Below, piece after piece: positions 10,705 to 21,725 of a stretch of 64,000 nucleotides of DNA. Where the stretch lies: assembly GCA_002917775.1 (NCBI GenBank), contig KZ627153.1:226996-290995 (forward strand), written 5' to 3'. The notes under the pieces are model-generated. The model did no database searches. It saw only the letters and a list, made by a program, of their open reading frames with translations, and was not told where the DNA came from. Within the stretch, counting starts at the first letter, position 1; every line of letters begins with the position of its first letter. Made by a program: the position numbers and the translations under genes. Source of the stretch: Glaciozyma antarctica PI12. Its lineage: Eukaryota > Basidiomycota > Microbotryomycetes > Kriegeriales > Camptobasidiaceae.

Positions 10705-12997
10705 ATGGCCCGCCCAGCACCTCCCTCATTAGCCACTTCCCTCTCGTCGACGGCAGCCTCGCCCTCCAGCTCCCCAACTCTGCCGGACCGACGGGCGTCG
10801 GCTGATTCAACCGAGAATGTCTGCTTGGGAATGGACGAGGACCTCGAGAACAAGCTTGAAGCAGGGAGGAGTGAGAAGCAGCTGGAGAATGGAGAGGAGG
10901 GGCAGCCTCCACCAGTCCCGCATCACCACCCTGCGACGCTCGAGCCGGACGATGCGGAGAGTGAGTTTAGCCGGGTGCTAGCAAGACGCGCGACGGCAGC
11001 TGATGGCGGGAGCAGATCCTCGCAATTGGCCGGTGCGGAAGAAGGTCGTGTTCGACGTGGTGATGTGTACGCAGGTGCTGTCGTTGACTTATGCGTCTAC
11101 GGCTTTCGTGCGTCCCTTTCTCTCCGAGGTCGACGGTCAGCAGCTGACGCTCGCGCTTTCAGGTTACAAGCATACCCTCTGTGATGGAAGAGCTCCAGAT
11201 ATCGCAGGAGGTAGCAATTCTGGGTGTATCCCTCTGCGTGTAGGCTCGTTCCTTCGCACTCTCCGAACGCGAGCTGACCTCGTATTTTGTCCCCAGGATC
11301 GGCTTCGCCGGCGGTCCGCTGGTAATGGGCCCTTCCTCCGAGCTCTTTGGACGAAGACCAGTCTACCTTGTGTGCGGGATCCTCTACACAGGTTCGTTCG
11401 GCGTTCTTCCTCTCCTCTCGCACTAACCTCCCTTCAAGTCTTCTCCTGGATCGCCTCTGAAGCCAACAATGCTCCTCTCCTCCTCATATCTCGCTTTCTA
11501 ATCGGATTCTTCGGAGCTTCCGGCATCAACAACGTACCAGGTACGTCCTCACTCGCCCAGCCGTGAGCTTTTGAATGCTGACCCCACAGTTTTCGCGCAG
11601 CGAGCGTCGGAGACATCACGACGCCACTAAATCGGACTCGGTACACCGTTCCTTATGCGTTCATGGCTTTCGGAGGCCCTGCTCTCGGTCCTTTGTGCTC
11701 CTCCTTCATCCAAGTCCACGCCGGCTTTCGGTGCGTCCCCCAAAGCCTTCGCAAGCGATCTCGCTGACCTCCGACGCATCGCAGAGTCAACTTTCGCGTT
11801 ATGGCCGCCTTCAACACCATCATGAGTATTCTCGTCGGTCTTCAGCCCGAGACTCACGGCCCAACATTGCTCAAGAACCGCATCGCAAGAGCAGGGAACG
11901 CTCCGCCTCCCTTGAGCATAGCGAGGTTCTTGGGAATCTACAGGATCGCGCTCGCTCGACCGATCGTGTTCATCTGCACAGGTGCGCGTGGCTTTCCTGT
12001 CCGTGAGCGCGGTGCTTACTCGTAGATTGCAGAACCGGTCGTCACTCTCATCTGCATCTACCTCTCCTTCCTCTGTACGTGTTCTCGTCATGAAAACGGG
12101 AGTCGAGAACTAACTCCCGTGCTCTGCAGACGGCGTCCTATATTCCTGCTTCCAGTCGTTCCAGATTGTCTACAAGACGATCCGCGGATTTGACGAGACG
12201 TCTTACGGATTGACTTTCATTTCTCTCGGAATGGGATTCATCGTCGCTGCTACTTTGCTCGCAACTGTTGGAGGTACGCGAGACTAGGAACGGCGAGATC
12301 GCAAAGCTGATGCAAGCTCGCAGATCGAATCTACCACCGAGCCGCTGTTCATGGGCAACCAACAGCTCCGGAACACCGATTGGGCCTGGCGTACGCCGCT
12401 GCCATCACCACTCCACTGTGCGTATTCGCACAGCCATCTTTAGAGAGTGCCGAACCTGAGGCTCTTTTTTTTCTCCCACGCAGCTCGCTCTTCATCTTCG
12501 CCTGGACAGCTCCGTTCGTTCAAGTTCACTGGATCGTGCCCGTCATTACGCAAGGCATCTTCGCTGGATCCATCTTCTGCATCTTCACCGCCTTCGTGCG
12601 TCAATTCATTTTTTTGACCGTTCCTGCGAAGCTGACCCACCTCTAGGTACCATGTTCGTCAAACGTCGCCGGTCCTCCTCACTGCTATTACTGACCATTG
12701 CCGTAGATCTAGTGGACGTTTACGGTCCTTTCGCCGCCTCCGCCCTCGCCGCAGGAATGGCCAGCCGAGCTCTGTTCGGTGGTATCTTCCCTCTGTTCTC
12801 CTTCCAGATGGTGAGGCTTCTAGCTTGAGACTCCCAGCAATATGGGCTTACGTTCTTTCCGATAGTACGAAGCATTGACGGTACAGGGCGCTACGAGCTT
12901 GTTTGCAGGCTTCTCGTGCCTCCTCGCGCCGATACCTTTCATTTTTCGTAGATACGGACACCAGATTCGAGGCAGGAGCAAGTTTGCAAGAGCATAG
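10705..12997 (+). CDS. Major facilitator superfamily drug/polyamine:H+ antiporter (DHA1-like)
   Basis: A highly split gene (about 12 exons). A cytosolic Ser/Pro-rich N-terminus leads to DPRNWPVRKKVVFDVVMCTQ, the standard lead-in to TM1 of fungal DHA1 carriers. Later exons give the MFS loop GPSSELFGRRPVYLVCGILY (GxxSxxxGRRP motif after TM2-TM3), SRFLIGFFGASGINNVP, and FMAFGGPALGPLCSSFIQV. The C-terminal half gives YGPFAASALAAGMASRALFG, LFGGIFPLFSFQMYEALT and a last helix ending IPFIFRRYGHQIRGRSKFAR. These are hallmarks of Tpo/Flr/Cyh-type multidrug or polyamine exporters at the plasma membrane. Substrate unknown. The order of exons is continuous with standard GT-AG introns, many with CTGAC branch sites, and no disruption was seen. 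Confidence 0.85.
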
Positions 12998-14036
12998 TCT
13001 ACTCCTCATCTTCCCTGCTCACAGCTCGCGCGAGTGTTGACCGCCCCCTCGTTGAGCTTACATCAAAATCTCACTTCAACGCTCAAACGTCTGCTCCCAG
13101 AACCGCACCGCACCGCACACGATTCCCAGCAAAGCAGCCGATGCTCTGAAACCCAGATTACCCCCGCAAGATCGCCCTCGCCCGCCAACGCGGCAGGTTT
13201 GACACAGCTGCAGCGCCATCAGCTTGAATCCACGTAGCGAGAGTAAGCTCATCAAGTCTTCGCCCTCAAAATGATCGATTCTACGACACCAAAGCATACT
13301 CATGTTACGCAGGGGATTCGGGAGGATTGAAACGAGATGAGCGAAAACCCTCGCGTCTTGCGAAGGGGAACTCGACCGCTTGCTCCCCCTCGGCAGTTCT
13401 CACCGTTTCCGCCTCAAAAGCTGCGTACCCGCTCTGCACCTTAGCCTATTCATACTCTCGCATTATTCCACCTCTCCGAGTGCAGCATTCAACCTCGCGA
13501 CTGCTTCTTTGCGCGCGACCGAAAGCACTCGCGCCTCGGGTCTCTCCTTCCCACTGTTCGGAGTGTAATCTGTTCTGAACTGCTCAGGACCAAAAAGGTG
13601 TGCGAGGAGTAGCTCACCAGATATCCAGAATCATTCACCGAGGGGAGAGGGTCGGAGAACCACAGAATCACCGCCATTGCATCGGAATCCAGCCACGTTC
13701 CAGCATCCGACGTGTGCTCTAGCGGAGAAGCACCTGGAGGATCTCGCGATAATCTTTTTGCACTCATACGGATGCATGACAAGACGTGCATGGAACATCT
13801 GTCAAAGCGGCAGAGTAATCTGAGGAAGAGAGCGCGAACCAACACATGGACGCATTCTCCGTCCCCTCCACCTCTTGGTCCTCATCCCTACCCGGAAGGC
13901 AAACACACCCGACACAACTTAGGTGGTTACGAGGAAGCCTGCCAACGATGTGAGCGGAGTGAGCGGAGTGGTCTGCGAAGAGCGAGCGCGTCACTCGCTG
14001 AATGATGGCCACTCTGGAACCTTACCACACAGAAAC
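12998..14036. other. Intergenic region upstream of the tRNA gene
   Basis: About 1 kb after the MFS gene. Several open frames exist on both strands but none shows conserved motifs or a believable exon series. I see no gene here. Confidence 0.5.
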
Positions 14037-14128
14037 GGACAGATGGCCGAGCGGTTAAGGCGCCAGCTTAAGGTCTAATACACCTGCTGGTTCTTAATTG
14101 AGCGTGGGTTCGATTCCCACTCTGTTCA
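14037..14128 (+). tRNA. tRNA-Leu(AAG) with an 11-nt intron
   Basis: The acceptor stem GGACAGA pairs with TCTGTTC (one G-U pair), discriminator A. The D arm is GCC-GAGCGGTTAA-GGC with the A box TGGCCGAGCGGTTAAGG. The anticodon stem CCAGC/GCTGG encloses 18 bases: loop TTAAGG+T with anticodon AAG, plus 11 extra bases (TCTAATACACC) directly after position 37, the standard site for tRNA introns. A long variable arm (CTT-AATT-GAG) marks a class II tRNA, and the T arm is GTGGG-TTCGATT-CCCAC. The total of 92 nt minus 11 gives 81 for the mature tRNA. It decodes CUU (and CUC via inosine). Confidence 0.94.
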
Positions 14129-14131
14129 TTC

Positions 14132-14137
14132 TTTTTT
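14132..14137 (+). terminator. RNA polymerase III terminator of the tRNA-Leu gene
   Basis: A run of six T begins four bases after the tRNA discriminator base, as expected for Pol III termination. A second T run follows at about 14166. Confidence 0.85.
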
Positions 14138-14399
14138 GCTCGCCGACGGACTGTTCAGATCGCGATCTTTTTTTCTGGTCTATACGGCCTGTTCGTAAAT
14201 CGCTCCTCGGGAAGGAGGAGGGAAGAGGAGGGGGAAGAAGCCGAGGAGAAAGTAGCAACCCCCCAGCGGCGAAGTAGCACCCCGCCCGAGGTCGTACCCG
14301 CCTTCGTTCCTTCCCACCGCCGCTCCCACAGAGGTCAGGTCCACCAAGCGTCAAACTGCAGCTCAGCGAACCTCTTTTCGCCCACCCCCTTGAGACGAA

Positions 14400-16683
14400 A
14401 TGGATCGTAAGCACGCTCGCACCCCGCGTTCCAAACGGAGGCTGAATCCTCACCTCCTTCCCCCCCCAGACTCGAACAACTTCGGAGGAGGACTCGACTT
14501 TGAGGAGGACACGAACGATATCCCCGAAGGACTCCGTATGATGGCAGAGGTGAGCGAGCGTTCGAAGCTGAGCCTGCTGTGCTCCTGGCTGACGCGCTTC
14601 CCAAGCAGCAGCAACAACAGCAGCAGGCTCGCCTCTCCGCCCAGTCCGACCTCGCCCCGCCGCCGGCGCCGCGCCCTCTCCAGTTCGCCCCTCCCCTCCC
14701 CTCCCACCAGTTCCCCGCGTCCGCCGGCCTCGCGGCGCCTTCCACCTCCGTCGCACCCCCTGCCGCGACCTCGAACGTTCTGCCGCCCCTCACCTCCATC
14801 GTCGACGCCGCGCCCGTGAAGCGGCCTCGTGGACGACCGCGCAAGATTCCTGGCACGGAGAGTAGGCCTACTGCGGTGCCCGGTTCGAGGGGGAGGCCGA
14901 GGGGATCGCGGGCGCGAGGGAGGGGGCGCGGACGGGGACGCGGGGGCAAGCGTCCCAGGCCGAGCAGCGACGAAGACGAGGCGAGTGATGGCTCGGACGA
15001 CATGGACGACGCACAGGAGCGACGCGTTCTTGATCCCAACGAGGAGATGCCTGATGATGTGAGCCTCTCCTTCTCCCGGTTCTGGAGCTTCCTGCTGACC
15101 CGCCCGCGCCCGCAGTGGAGCCCTTCCGACGAGATCGTACTCCCGCCGACAACCAAGTACGGCCGCAAGATTTCCAAGCCTACGCCGTTCGCGCCCACCA
15201 CTCGTCCGACGAGTACGCCCGCTCACTCTCTGTATCCGCCCCCGTCGAAGCTAACCCTCCGCTGCAGTCCACCGGAAAAAGCGCGCAAGCGTCATTAACC
15301 CCGACGCATCTCTTGTGAGTCTACTTGCTCGTTCTCCCGACTCTGCGACTGAATCCGCCTCGCCGGTAGATGTGCCAGGTCTGCAAGGAAGGCCACTCGC
15401 CAAAAGCCAACCGAGTGCGTAGTTTCAATTGAATCTCCGCGGCTACCAGGCACTAACGTGCGCGCTCTTTCGCAGCTCGTGATCTGCGAGTCGTGCTCCA
15501 AGGGCTGGCACCAGATCTGCCACGACCCTCCCATCAACGAGCAAGTCGTTTCGTCGGATCTCTCGTGGCTCTGCAAGGAGTGCGACATCAAGCTCGCGCG
15601 TACGCATCCTCCTACCGATGTCGGCGTTGGAGAATGGGTCATGGGAGCGGACGGCAAGGGCACGGCGTACTCGGAGGAGGAGAAGCGGGAATGGCTCGAG
15701 GGTCTCCCTCTTCACTCGCTGATCGGGTTCATCATATCCGTTGAGCGGAGTAAGTCCACTCCGACACCAGAGCTTAGCCTTGATGGAGAGCTGACGCTAT
15801 TCGTTCCTCGGCAGAGTACGCTCCCAGCGTCCAGCTCCCCGGTCTCGCCATCTGGCCGCAGAATCTGGCGTCAGTTCTCGTCGAAGCTCGTGCGCGCAAG
15901 GCAGCGGAAGCCGAGGAGCGGAGGATCAAGGACGAGGCGGAGGAGAACGCGCGGATCGCCGAGAGCGAAGGAGTGGCGACGCCGTCTTCGATTGCGGAGG
16001 AGCCCGTCTTTGCGAGGACGGTCGCGTCGGAGAATCTCAAGCGCGCTACGGCCTCGACTTCGACTCCTGCGCCGCCGTCGACGCTGCCTTCCGTACTGGC
16101 GCCGGTCCCGATGAAGCTCGACCCTCGCCGCCCTCCTCCCCCTCAGCAGCACCAACAGGCGCCGCAGCGTTCGCAACTGCCGCCGTCCCTTCAGCAGCCC
16201 CAGCCTCCCTACCAACCGTCGTACCAGCCGTCGTACCAGCAACAGCAGCACCAGCAGCAGCAACAGCACCAGCAGCAGCAACAGCACCAGCAGCAGCGAC
16301 AGTACGGGCAGCAACCTCCTCAGATGCCGCAAGTGGCGAACCGCGGTCGTTCCCCTGCCTCGCCACCTCCCCACCGCAACGCCCTCCCTCCTTTCAACCC
16401 CCGCAACTTCGTCCCTTCCCCCGTCCTCCCGCCTCAGCAGCAGCCGTCGTTCAGCCACCACCCTCTCCAGTCGCTGGCGCCCCAGTTCGACTTTGCCGCC
16501 GGAGGCTTCAGTAACGACTTCTTCGCGGCGCCGAACCCGCACCAGTACTTCCAGTCGAACATGCCGGCGTACCCGCAGTGGGATCCGCAGCAGAACAACG
16601 GAGGCGCGGATGGAGGAAGGAACGCGGGAGCAGGAGGAGCGGGAGGAGGTGCGAGTGGAGGAAGTGGAGGCGTTGCGCGGTGA
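14400..16683 (+). CDS. PHD-finger protein with AT-hook-like motifs
   Basis: The start ATG at 14400 opens a basic first exon (DRKHARTPRSKRRLN) ending at about 14548. The next exon carries polyQ, then AT-hook-like motifs VKRPRGRPRKIPG and a long RG-rich stretch (GRGRGRGRGGKRPRP). Small exons follow, giving a PHD zinc finger: MCQVCKEGHSPKANR, LVICESCSKGWHQICHDPPI and LSWLCKECD supply the C4-H-C3 ligands, with the WH before the final Cys pair typical of histone-reading PHD fingers. After it come a conserved block (EWLEGLPLHSLIGFIISVE), a coiled coil (ARKAAEAEERRIKDEAEE), and a Pro/Gln-rich C-terminus with a Q-H repeat at about 16240-16300. Probably a nuclear chromatin reader. The exact family member is not recognised. 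Confidence 0.75.
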
Positions 16684-16809
16684 TGGGAGAATAAACTTTG
16701 TTGCGACCTGGAGCACTTGCCCTCTCTCTGCTTCGCGTTCGTTCGACGTTGGAGCATCGCTGGAAGAGAGGAGAGCGACGAGAACGCATTTCTCAACGTA
16801 TCAATCCCA

Positions 16810-17336
16810 TTACAGCTTCCCCGCCTTCTCCTCGCCCATCATTCGCTCGCCCTGAACGAGAATACATGGTCCTCCGAAGAGAACGCGGTCCCTGACTCCC
16901 TTCTCCCGCACCAGCGTCGCTACCTCCTCGCTCTCCGCACCAGGTTGCAGCCAGATCCCCCGAATCCCGAGCGCGAGCGCCTCCTTGACCACTCCAAGCT
17001 GTGCGCAGTAGGTTAGCTAGGCTTCCCTGAAGGACGAGAACGACGTGCGCTGACGGCGGGCGGGGTGATGATCGAGATGGAGGTTGTCGTGGGGTTCTTC
17101 AGCTGAGAGAGGGAGGAGAGGACGGAGAGGCCCTCGATGGTGGACTCGCGAGGGTTGAGAGGCTGGACTGGAAGGTTGTGGTCGAGGTACCTGGAGGGAC
17201 GAAGCTGGGGTCAGCTGTGGCTGCTTCGGAGAGCCCGGAGAACGTACCACCTCAAGACGCGGTTCCCGTACTTGGCCCTGTCGGTCGAGGCGCCGACTAC
17301 GGCAAAGTGGGACGCGGAGAAGAAGGAAGGCGGCAT
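16810..17336 (-). CDS. CoA-binding (Rossmann-fold) domain protein
   Basis: Three exons make a protein of about 140 residues that is essentially one domain. The first exon has PSFFSASHFAVVGASTDRAK, where VVGAS is the nucleotide-binding turn; then YLDHNLPVQPLNPRESTIEG, SISIITPPALGVVKEALALG, IRGIWLQPGAESEEV and a final VLFGGPCILVQGERM. This matches the YccU-like CoA-binding family related to the N-terminal fold of succinyl-CoA synthetase alpha. Introns are near 17188-17247 and 17002-17052. The start is the ATG at 17336, seven codons before the first strand. The physiological role of this small family is not established. It is convergent with the PHD gene (126 bases between stops) and divergent from the sugar transporter. 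Confidence 0.8.
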
Positions 17337-17575
17337 AGCTGGCGTTGTGGTGAGAGGGAGAAGGGAGAGTGCCGCCAGCTCGGAGAGTCGACTCGTTGGC
17401 GGCTCCGCTGCTCTCCTTCGTCCACCACCAGCCAACCTCGAATCCACACTCGTTCAACAGCAAGCAAACCGCATTGCGCTTAATCGCGCGAGAGCCGCAT
17501 GGCACCGCTGAGCAGGGCAAGTCGGCGCCCCTTCTCTTGAGGTCGGACCCCCGCTGACGGCGCGATTGTGGTTAG

Positions 17576-19368
17576 GCTGCGATCCTCTCCCTCGCCGGCC
17601 TTACGATCCACTTTAGCGTCCTCTCCATCGTCCTTCACATCTCACGCCACGCCGTCTCGGACCGACCTCGATACCACCCCTCCTCGGCCGTCGCGTTAAC
17701 AGAAGCGCTTAAGATTGTCGTCTCGATTGTGCTCGTCTTCTGGACTGGGGAGCTACGATCACGCGTGGAGGAGAAGCGGCAGCAGCGGTACGAGCCGATA
17801 GTGGGCGTCGCGGAGGAACCGGCATGGATGAACGGGAACGCTGGCGGCGGTGGAGCTCAGAAGGAGGAGGAGAAGGCCCACGAGTGGGTGGTAGAGGCGC
17901 CTACGATTCCAAGTGAGTTCGCTTCCTAGCGATTGGGAGGGAGGAGCTGGAACTGACACGCTTCGTGGTGCTGCACCAGTTCAGAAGCGGAGAGGTGGCC
18001 AAGGAGGCTCTCCCAGCTCTCTCGCTCACTCCCGCAGCTCGAGCCTGAACATCAACATCTCCCTCGCCCAGAAGCTCAACCCCGTCAGCGTAGCTGTTAT
18101 CCCCGCGACCCCCGCCGCCCCCGTCTCTTCCCTTCGTACGCTCAACTCGGCCGGACTGTATCCCAACCGTCGCAGCCCGACGCGATTGCCCGTTGCGGTC
18201 GATTCGGACTGGGGAGTCTTCGACAAGGACTCGTGGATTGCGCTCAGGGAGACAGTTTTTGGGCCTGGGTGGTGGAAGCTTGCGATCCCTTCGATCCTCT
18301 TCGTGAGTGCGAGCTTTGGGAGAACGACAGGGGGACCGACTAACCCATCTCTCCTTCTCCCAGGTCTTTCAGGCCAATGCTCAGTACTTGGCGTCGGGGA
18401 ATCTGAGTGTACCGACCTTTCAGCTCGCTTACCAACTCAAGGTAGACTCCACCACATCCCTCTCGCTGTTCGTCCTAACCTCGTCTCGTCGCGACAGATT
18501 CCCGCAACAGCACTATGCTCCGTCCTCCTCCTCAACCGCGTCCTTTCCACTCAACAATGGATATCCCTCTTCGTCCTCACCCTCGGCGTCGGCATCGTTC
18601 AGCTCCACAGCGCCGCCCCCACTCCCCATCTCCCCTCCTCCCCCGCAACGCACATCGACCTCGACTCTCACCCCGCCCCAAATCACCTTCTCGGACTTGC
18701 AGCCGTCATAGCCGCCTGTTTATCCTCGGGCTTCGCTTCGACCTACTTTGAGCGCATGCTGAAGAAGCCTGCGACGTCGACGAGCGGGAGCGGAGACGCG
18801 GAGACGCAACCGAGCCTCTGGATTCGGAACATCCAGCTCTCTCTCTTTGGACTCGCAGCGGGATTACCGATCGTCTGGTACGAGATGCAGGGAGGTTGGA
18901 CGAAGGAGGATGATGGGAGGTCGTTGTCGCTCGAAGGAGGATGGGTGGGCGGAGCGATGAAAACGAGCAGAGTGCTGGCTGGGTCGTTCTTCGAGGGATT
19001 CGACGAGATGACTTGGGCGGTGATTGGGCTGCAGGTGATGGGAGGGCTGTTAGCAGGTACGTTTCGATCTTTTTGTCACTAGGAGGCGAAGGCTGACCTT
19101 TCCTTGCTCTCAGCTCTCGTGATGCAGCACGCCGACAACATCGCCAAGTGCTTCTCGACGAGCATCTCCATCATCATCTCGTTCATCGCAAGCGTCTACC
19201 TCTTCAACTTTCATGTGCGTTCCCTTCTCCCGCTCGGTTGTTCGCCTGCTAACGCACCTCTCGCAGGTTTCTTTCGGAGTTGCGCTCGGCGCATCTCTAG
19301 TGTTGTTATCTACATGGGCCTACGCGCAGCCTGCATCCTGGAGATCACGGGCTCGAGGAGCATGTTGA
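17576..19368 (+). CDS. Nucleotide-sugar transporter, UDP-galactose translocator type (5' end unresolved)
   Basis: From 17576 the exons encode a multi-pass SLC35A-type carrier: AAILSLAGLTIHFSVLSIVL (TM1), HPSSAVALTEALKIVVSIVL (TM2), a long cytosolic Ser-rich loop, then WKLAIPSILFVFQANAQYLA and FQLAYQLKIPATALCSVLLL, the most diagnostic motif of the family (tyrosine-Q-x-K followed by helix). Later parts give STQQWISLFVLTLGVGIVQL, AAVIAACLSSGFASTYFERM, DEMTWAVIGLQVMGG, and HADNIAKCFSTSISIIISF. These carry UDP-galactose or a related sugar into the Golgi. No ATG in frame with TM1 was found: the ATG at 17499 does not splice in phase to 17576. The epimerase gene follows on the same strand 293 bases downstream. 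Confidence 0.8.
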
Positions 19369-19661
19369 GCGGTGAAGGAGGTGCGGCGAAATAGATGATT
19401 TTTTTTTATCAGACTTCGAGCGTTGCTGCCTGCACAAACATGCCTGGCACTCGTTCGGGAACGTGTATCGCCGTGCTGGCAGAGAGATTTTTTGTCGGTG
19501 TTTATGAGTCGGAGGCCATCATTCGGTCGCGAGCGCAAGCGTAGAGGTCTTGCTCTCTTGCAACACCTCCCACCTTCGACCCACCCTGGTGCCGCTCTCC
19601 CTGCCGTACGGCGCTGTGTACTCCTAGACCAGCTTGTATCAACAACCCTTCCCGCCTCCTC

Positions 19662-21619
19662 ATGGCGACCCCGGTTGGAGCGCCTCCTCACACTCACTCG
19701 CCAGCTCTCCTCCGCGCCGCCATCAGCAGCATCCTCGACGACAGGTCCAAGGGAGAAGCTCCTGCCGAGTGGGAGAACAACGTCGTCGTCTCTCATCCTC
19801 CAAGGTACGAGGTCGGAGAACGCATCTTCTGCATACACCATGCTAACTCGGTGTCCTCAGCCCTTCCCTCCTCGCGGCGTACGACCTCCCATCGAGCAAG
19901 GAACCTCTCGCCACCTCATGCCGACCTCTCAGCTCTATCACCCCTCTTGATCCTCAGTCCCTCCACCGCATTCCTCTTTCAACTCCACCGAGAACGCCTC
20001 CTCCAGGCGAAACCAAGGCGGCGGCGGTAGGGAGGGAGGTGGAGAGCCTTGCTGAGAAGGAGTTTCCGCTGATTCTGGTGACTGGTGAGCACTGCACGGG
20101 TGGATGACGGAGGGCGAGAGCTAACGAGCTGCTGGGACGCAGGCGGGAGCGGCTTCATTGGATCTCACACCGTGCTGGAGATTCTGCAGGAGGGCAAGCA
20201 GTGAGTGAAGCTAAGCCAGCTTAAGGGGAAGGCGCTGACCGCTGTGCTTTTAGCGGCGTCGTCGTCCTCGACAACCAGGCCAACTCGCACATCGAAGTCC
20301 TCCACCGCGTTCGCATCCTCGCATCGCAGCACCACACCTCTCTCGACCTCCCCTCCCGCCTCCACCCACCTCTCTACTTCCACTCCACCGACATCCAAGA
20401 TCGCGCCGCCCTCGCCACCGTTCTCGCCCTCTACTCCAAGTCCCCGACCACCTCGCGCATCGTCTCTGCGATCCACTTTGCCGCCCTCAAATCCGTTCCT
20501 GGGAGCCTAGCCGACCCTCTATCTTACTACCAGATCAACGTTGGCGGAACGCTGAACCTCGTCGAGGTGCTCGCACAGTGGAACTGCAAGCGATTGGTGT
20601 TTTCGTCGAGTTGCGTCGTCTATGGCGAGGATTGCGATGGGGAGGGAATCTTGGAGGAAGCGTGCGATGTGCGGTTAGGAGCTAGCAAGGGCATTACGAA
20701 TCCCTGTGAGTGGTAGGCTGAGTCTTTGCGAGGATCTGGAGCTGACTTTGTTGTGTGCTGCAAGATGGACGAACGAAGCGGATGTGCGAGGAGGTGTTAT
20801 CGGATTTGTGCGTGCTCATCATCAAGGCGACGGATCGCTACTGACCTACGCTCGTTCAGGAGCGCGTCGGATCCTGAATGGCTCACCATGTCCCTTCGCT
20901 ACACGAACCCGAGCGGGGCTCATCCCTCAGGCTACATCGGAGAAGTACGTCCTTTCGCATCCTAGCCCAACTCCTCGCCCATCTCTGTCGTCCAACAGGA
21001 CCCCACCAACGCTGTGAACCTAATGCCAATCGTCACTCAAGTCCTCCAAGGCAAGCGAGATCACGTCAAGGTGCGTTCGGCCGCTCTGCACTTCCGCATG
21101 CGCATTCCTGACTCTCGCTCGCAACAGGTCTACGGCGCTGACTACGCCACACCCGACGGCACCGGCGTCCGCGACTTTATCCACGTCGTCGACCTAGCAA
21201 AAGCCCACCTCGCCGCGATTCGGCACATGCAAGACGGGAAGCCCCTCGCTCGTAACTCTACCTACAAGTGCGCTCTCCCTCTCTCTCCCACTCTACGGAA
21301 GCTTATCTCATCTCGTCGCAGCTTGGGCACGAATCAGGGAACCTCAGTCCTGACCGTCATTGAGACTCTCTCGCTCATCGCGCAACGACCGATCAAGATT
21401 GTCGTTTGTGCGAGAAGGCCTGGAGATCTCGGTTGCGTCGTTTGTTCGGTCGATAAGGCTGAGCGGGAACTGGGGTGGAAAGCGGAGAGAGGGATCGTTG
21501 AGATGTGTCGCGATTTGGTCAACTGGCAGGCGGTGAGCTCGTTCGCTTACGTCGCGGGAGGAAGATGCTGATGGTCGACGCAGCTCAATCCTAATGGCTA
21601 CTCTCAGCTCCGCAACTGA
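19662..21619 (+). CDS. GAL10: UDP-glucose 4-epimerase (Gal10/GalE type)
   Basis: About nine exons encode a short-chain dehydrogenase fold enzyme that interconverts UDP-glucose and UDP-galactose. After a non-conserved N-terminus of about 100 residues comes FPLILVTGGSGFIGSHTVLE, the NAD-binding TGGxGFIGSH motif. Then VVVLDNQANSHIEVL, the AIHFAALKSVPGS block, YYQINVGGTLNLVEV, the catalytic serine region RLVFSSSCVVYG, the Tyr-x3-Lys pair in NPYGRTKRMCEEV, SLRYTNPSGAHPSGYIGE, GTGVRDFIHVVDLAKAHLAA and LGTNQGTSVLTVIETLS. All catalytic residues are present. There is no mutarotase (aldose epimerase) domain, unlike budding-yeast Gal10. The N-terminal extension is longer than in bacterial GalE. Lies downstream of the nucleotide-sugar transporter, suggesting a galactosylation or galactose-use pair. 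Confidence 0.9.
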
Positions 21620-21725
21620 ATGGGAGCAGAGGGATTGTATTCGTAGCTGTTGTAGCGCAAGCGCAAGGATATAACTTCGTTTGCATGTTTCCATCCGCGC
21701 GTCGTCGTTTCAGAACATGGAAAAA

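Noticed and set aside
14335-15226. Long minus-strand open frames under the PHD gene
   Set aside because: They are GC-driven shadows of the plus-strand exons and show no motifs of their own.
16240-16300. CAG/CAC-type repeat as an independent repeat element
   Set aside because: It encodes the Gln/His stretch of the PHD protein in frame.
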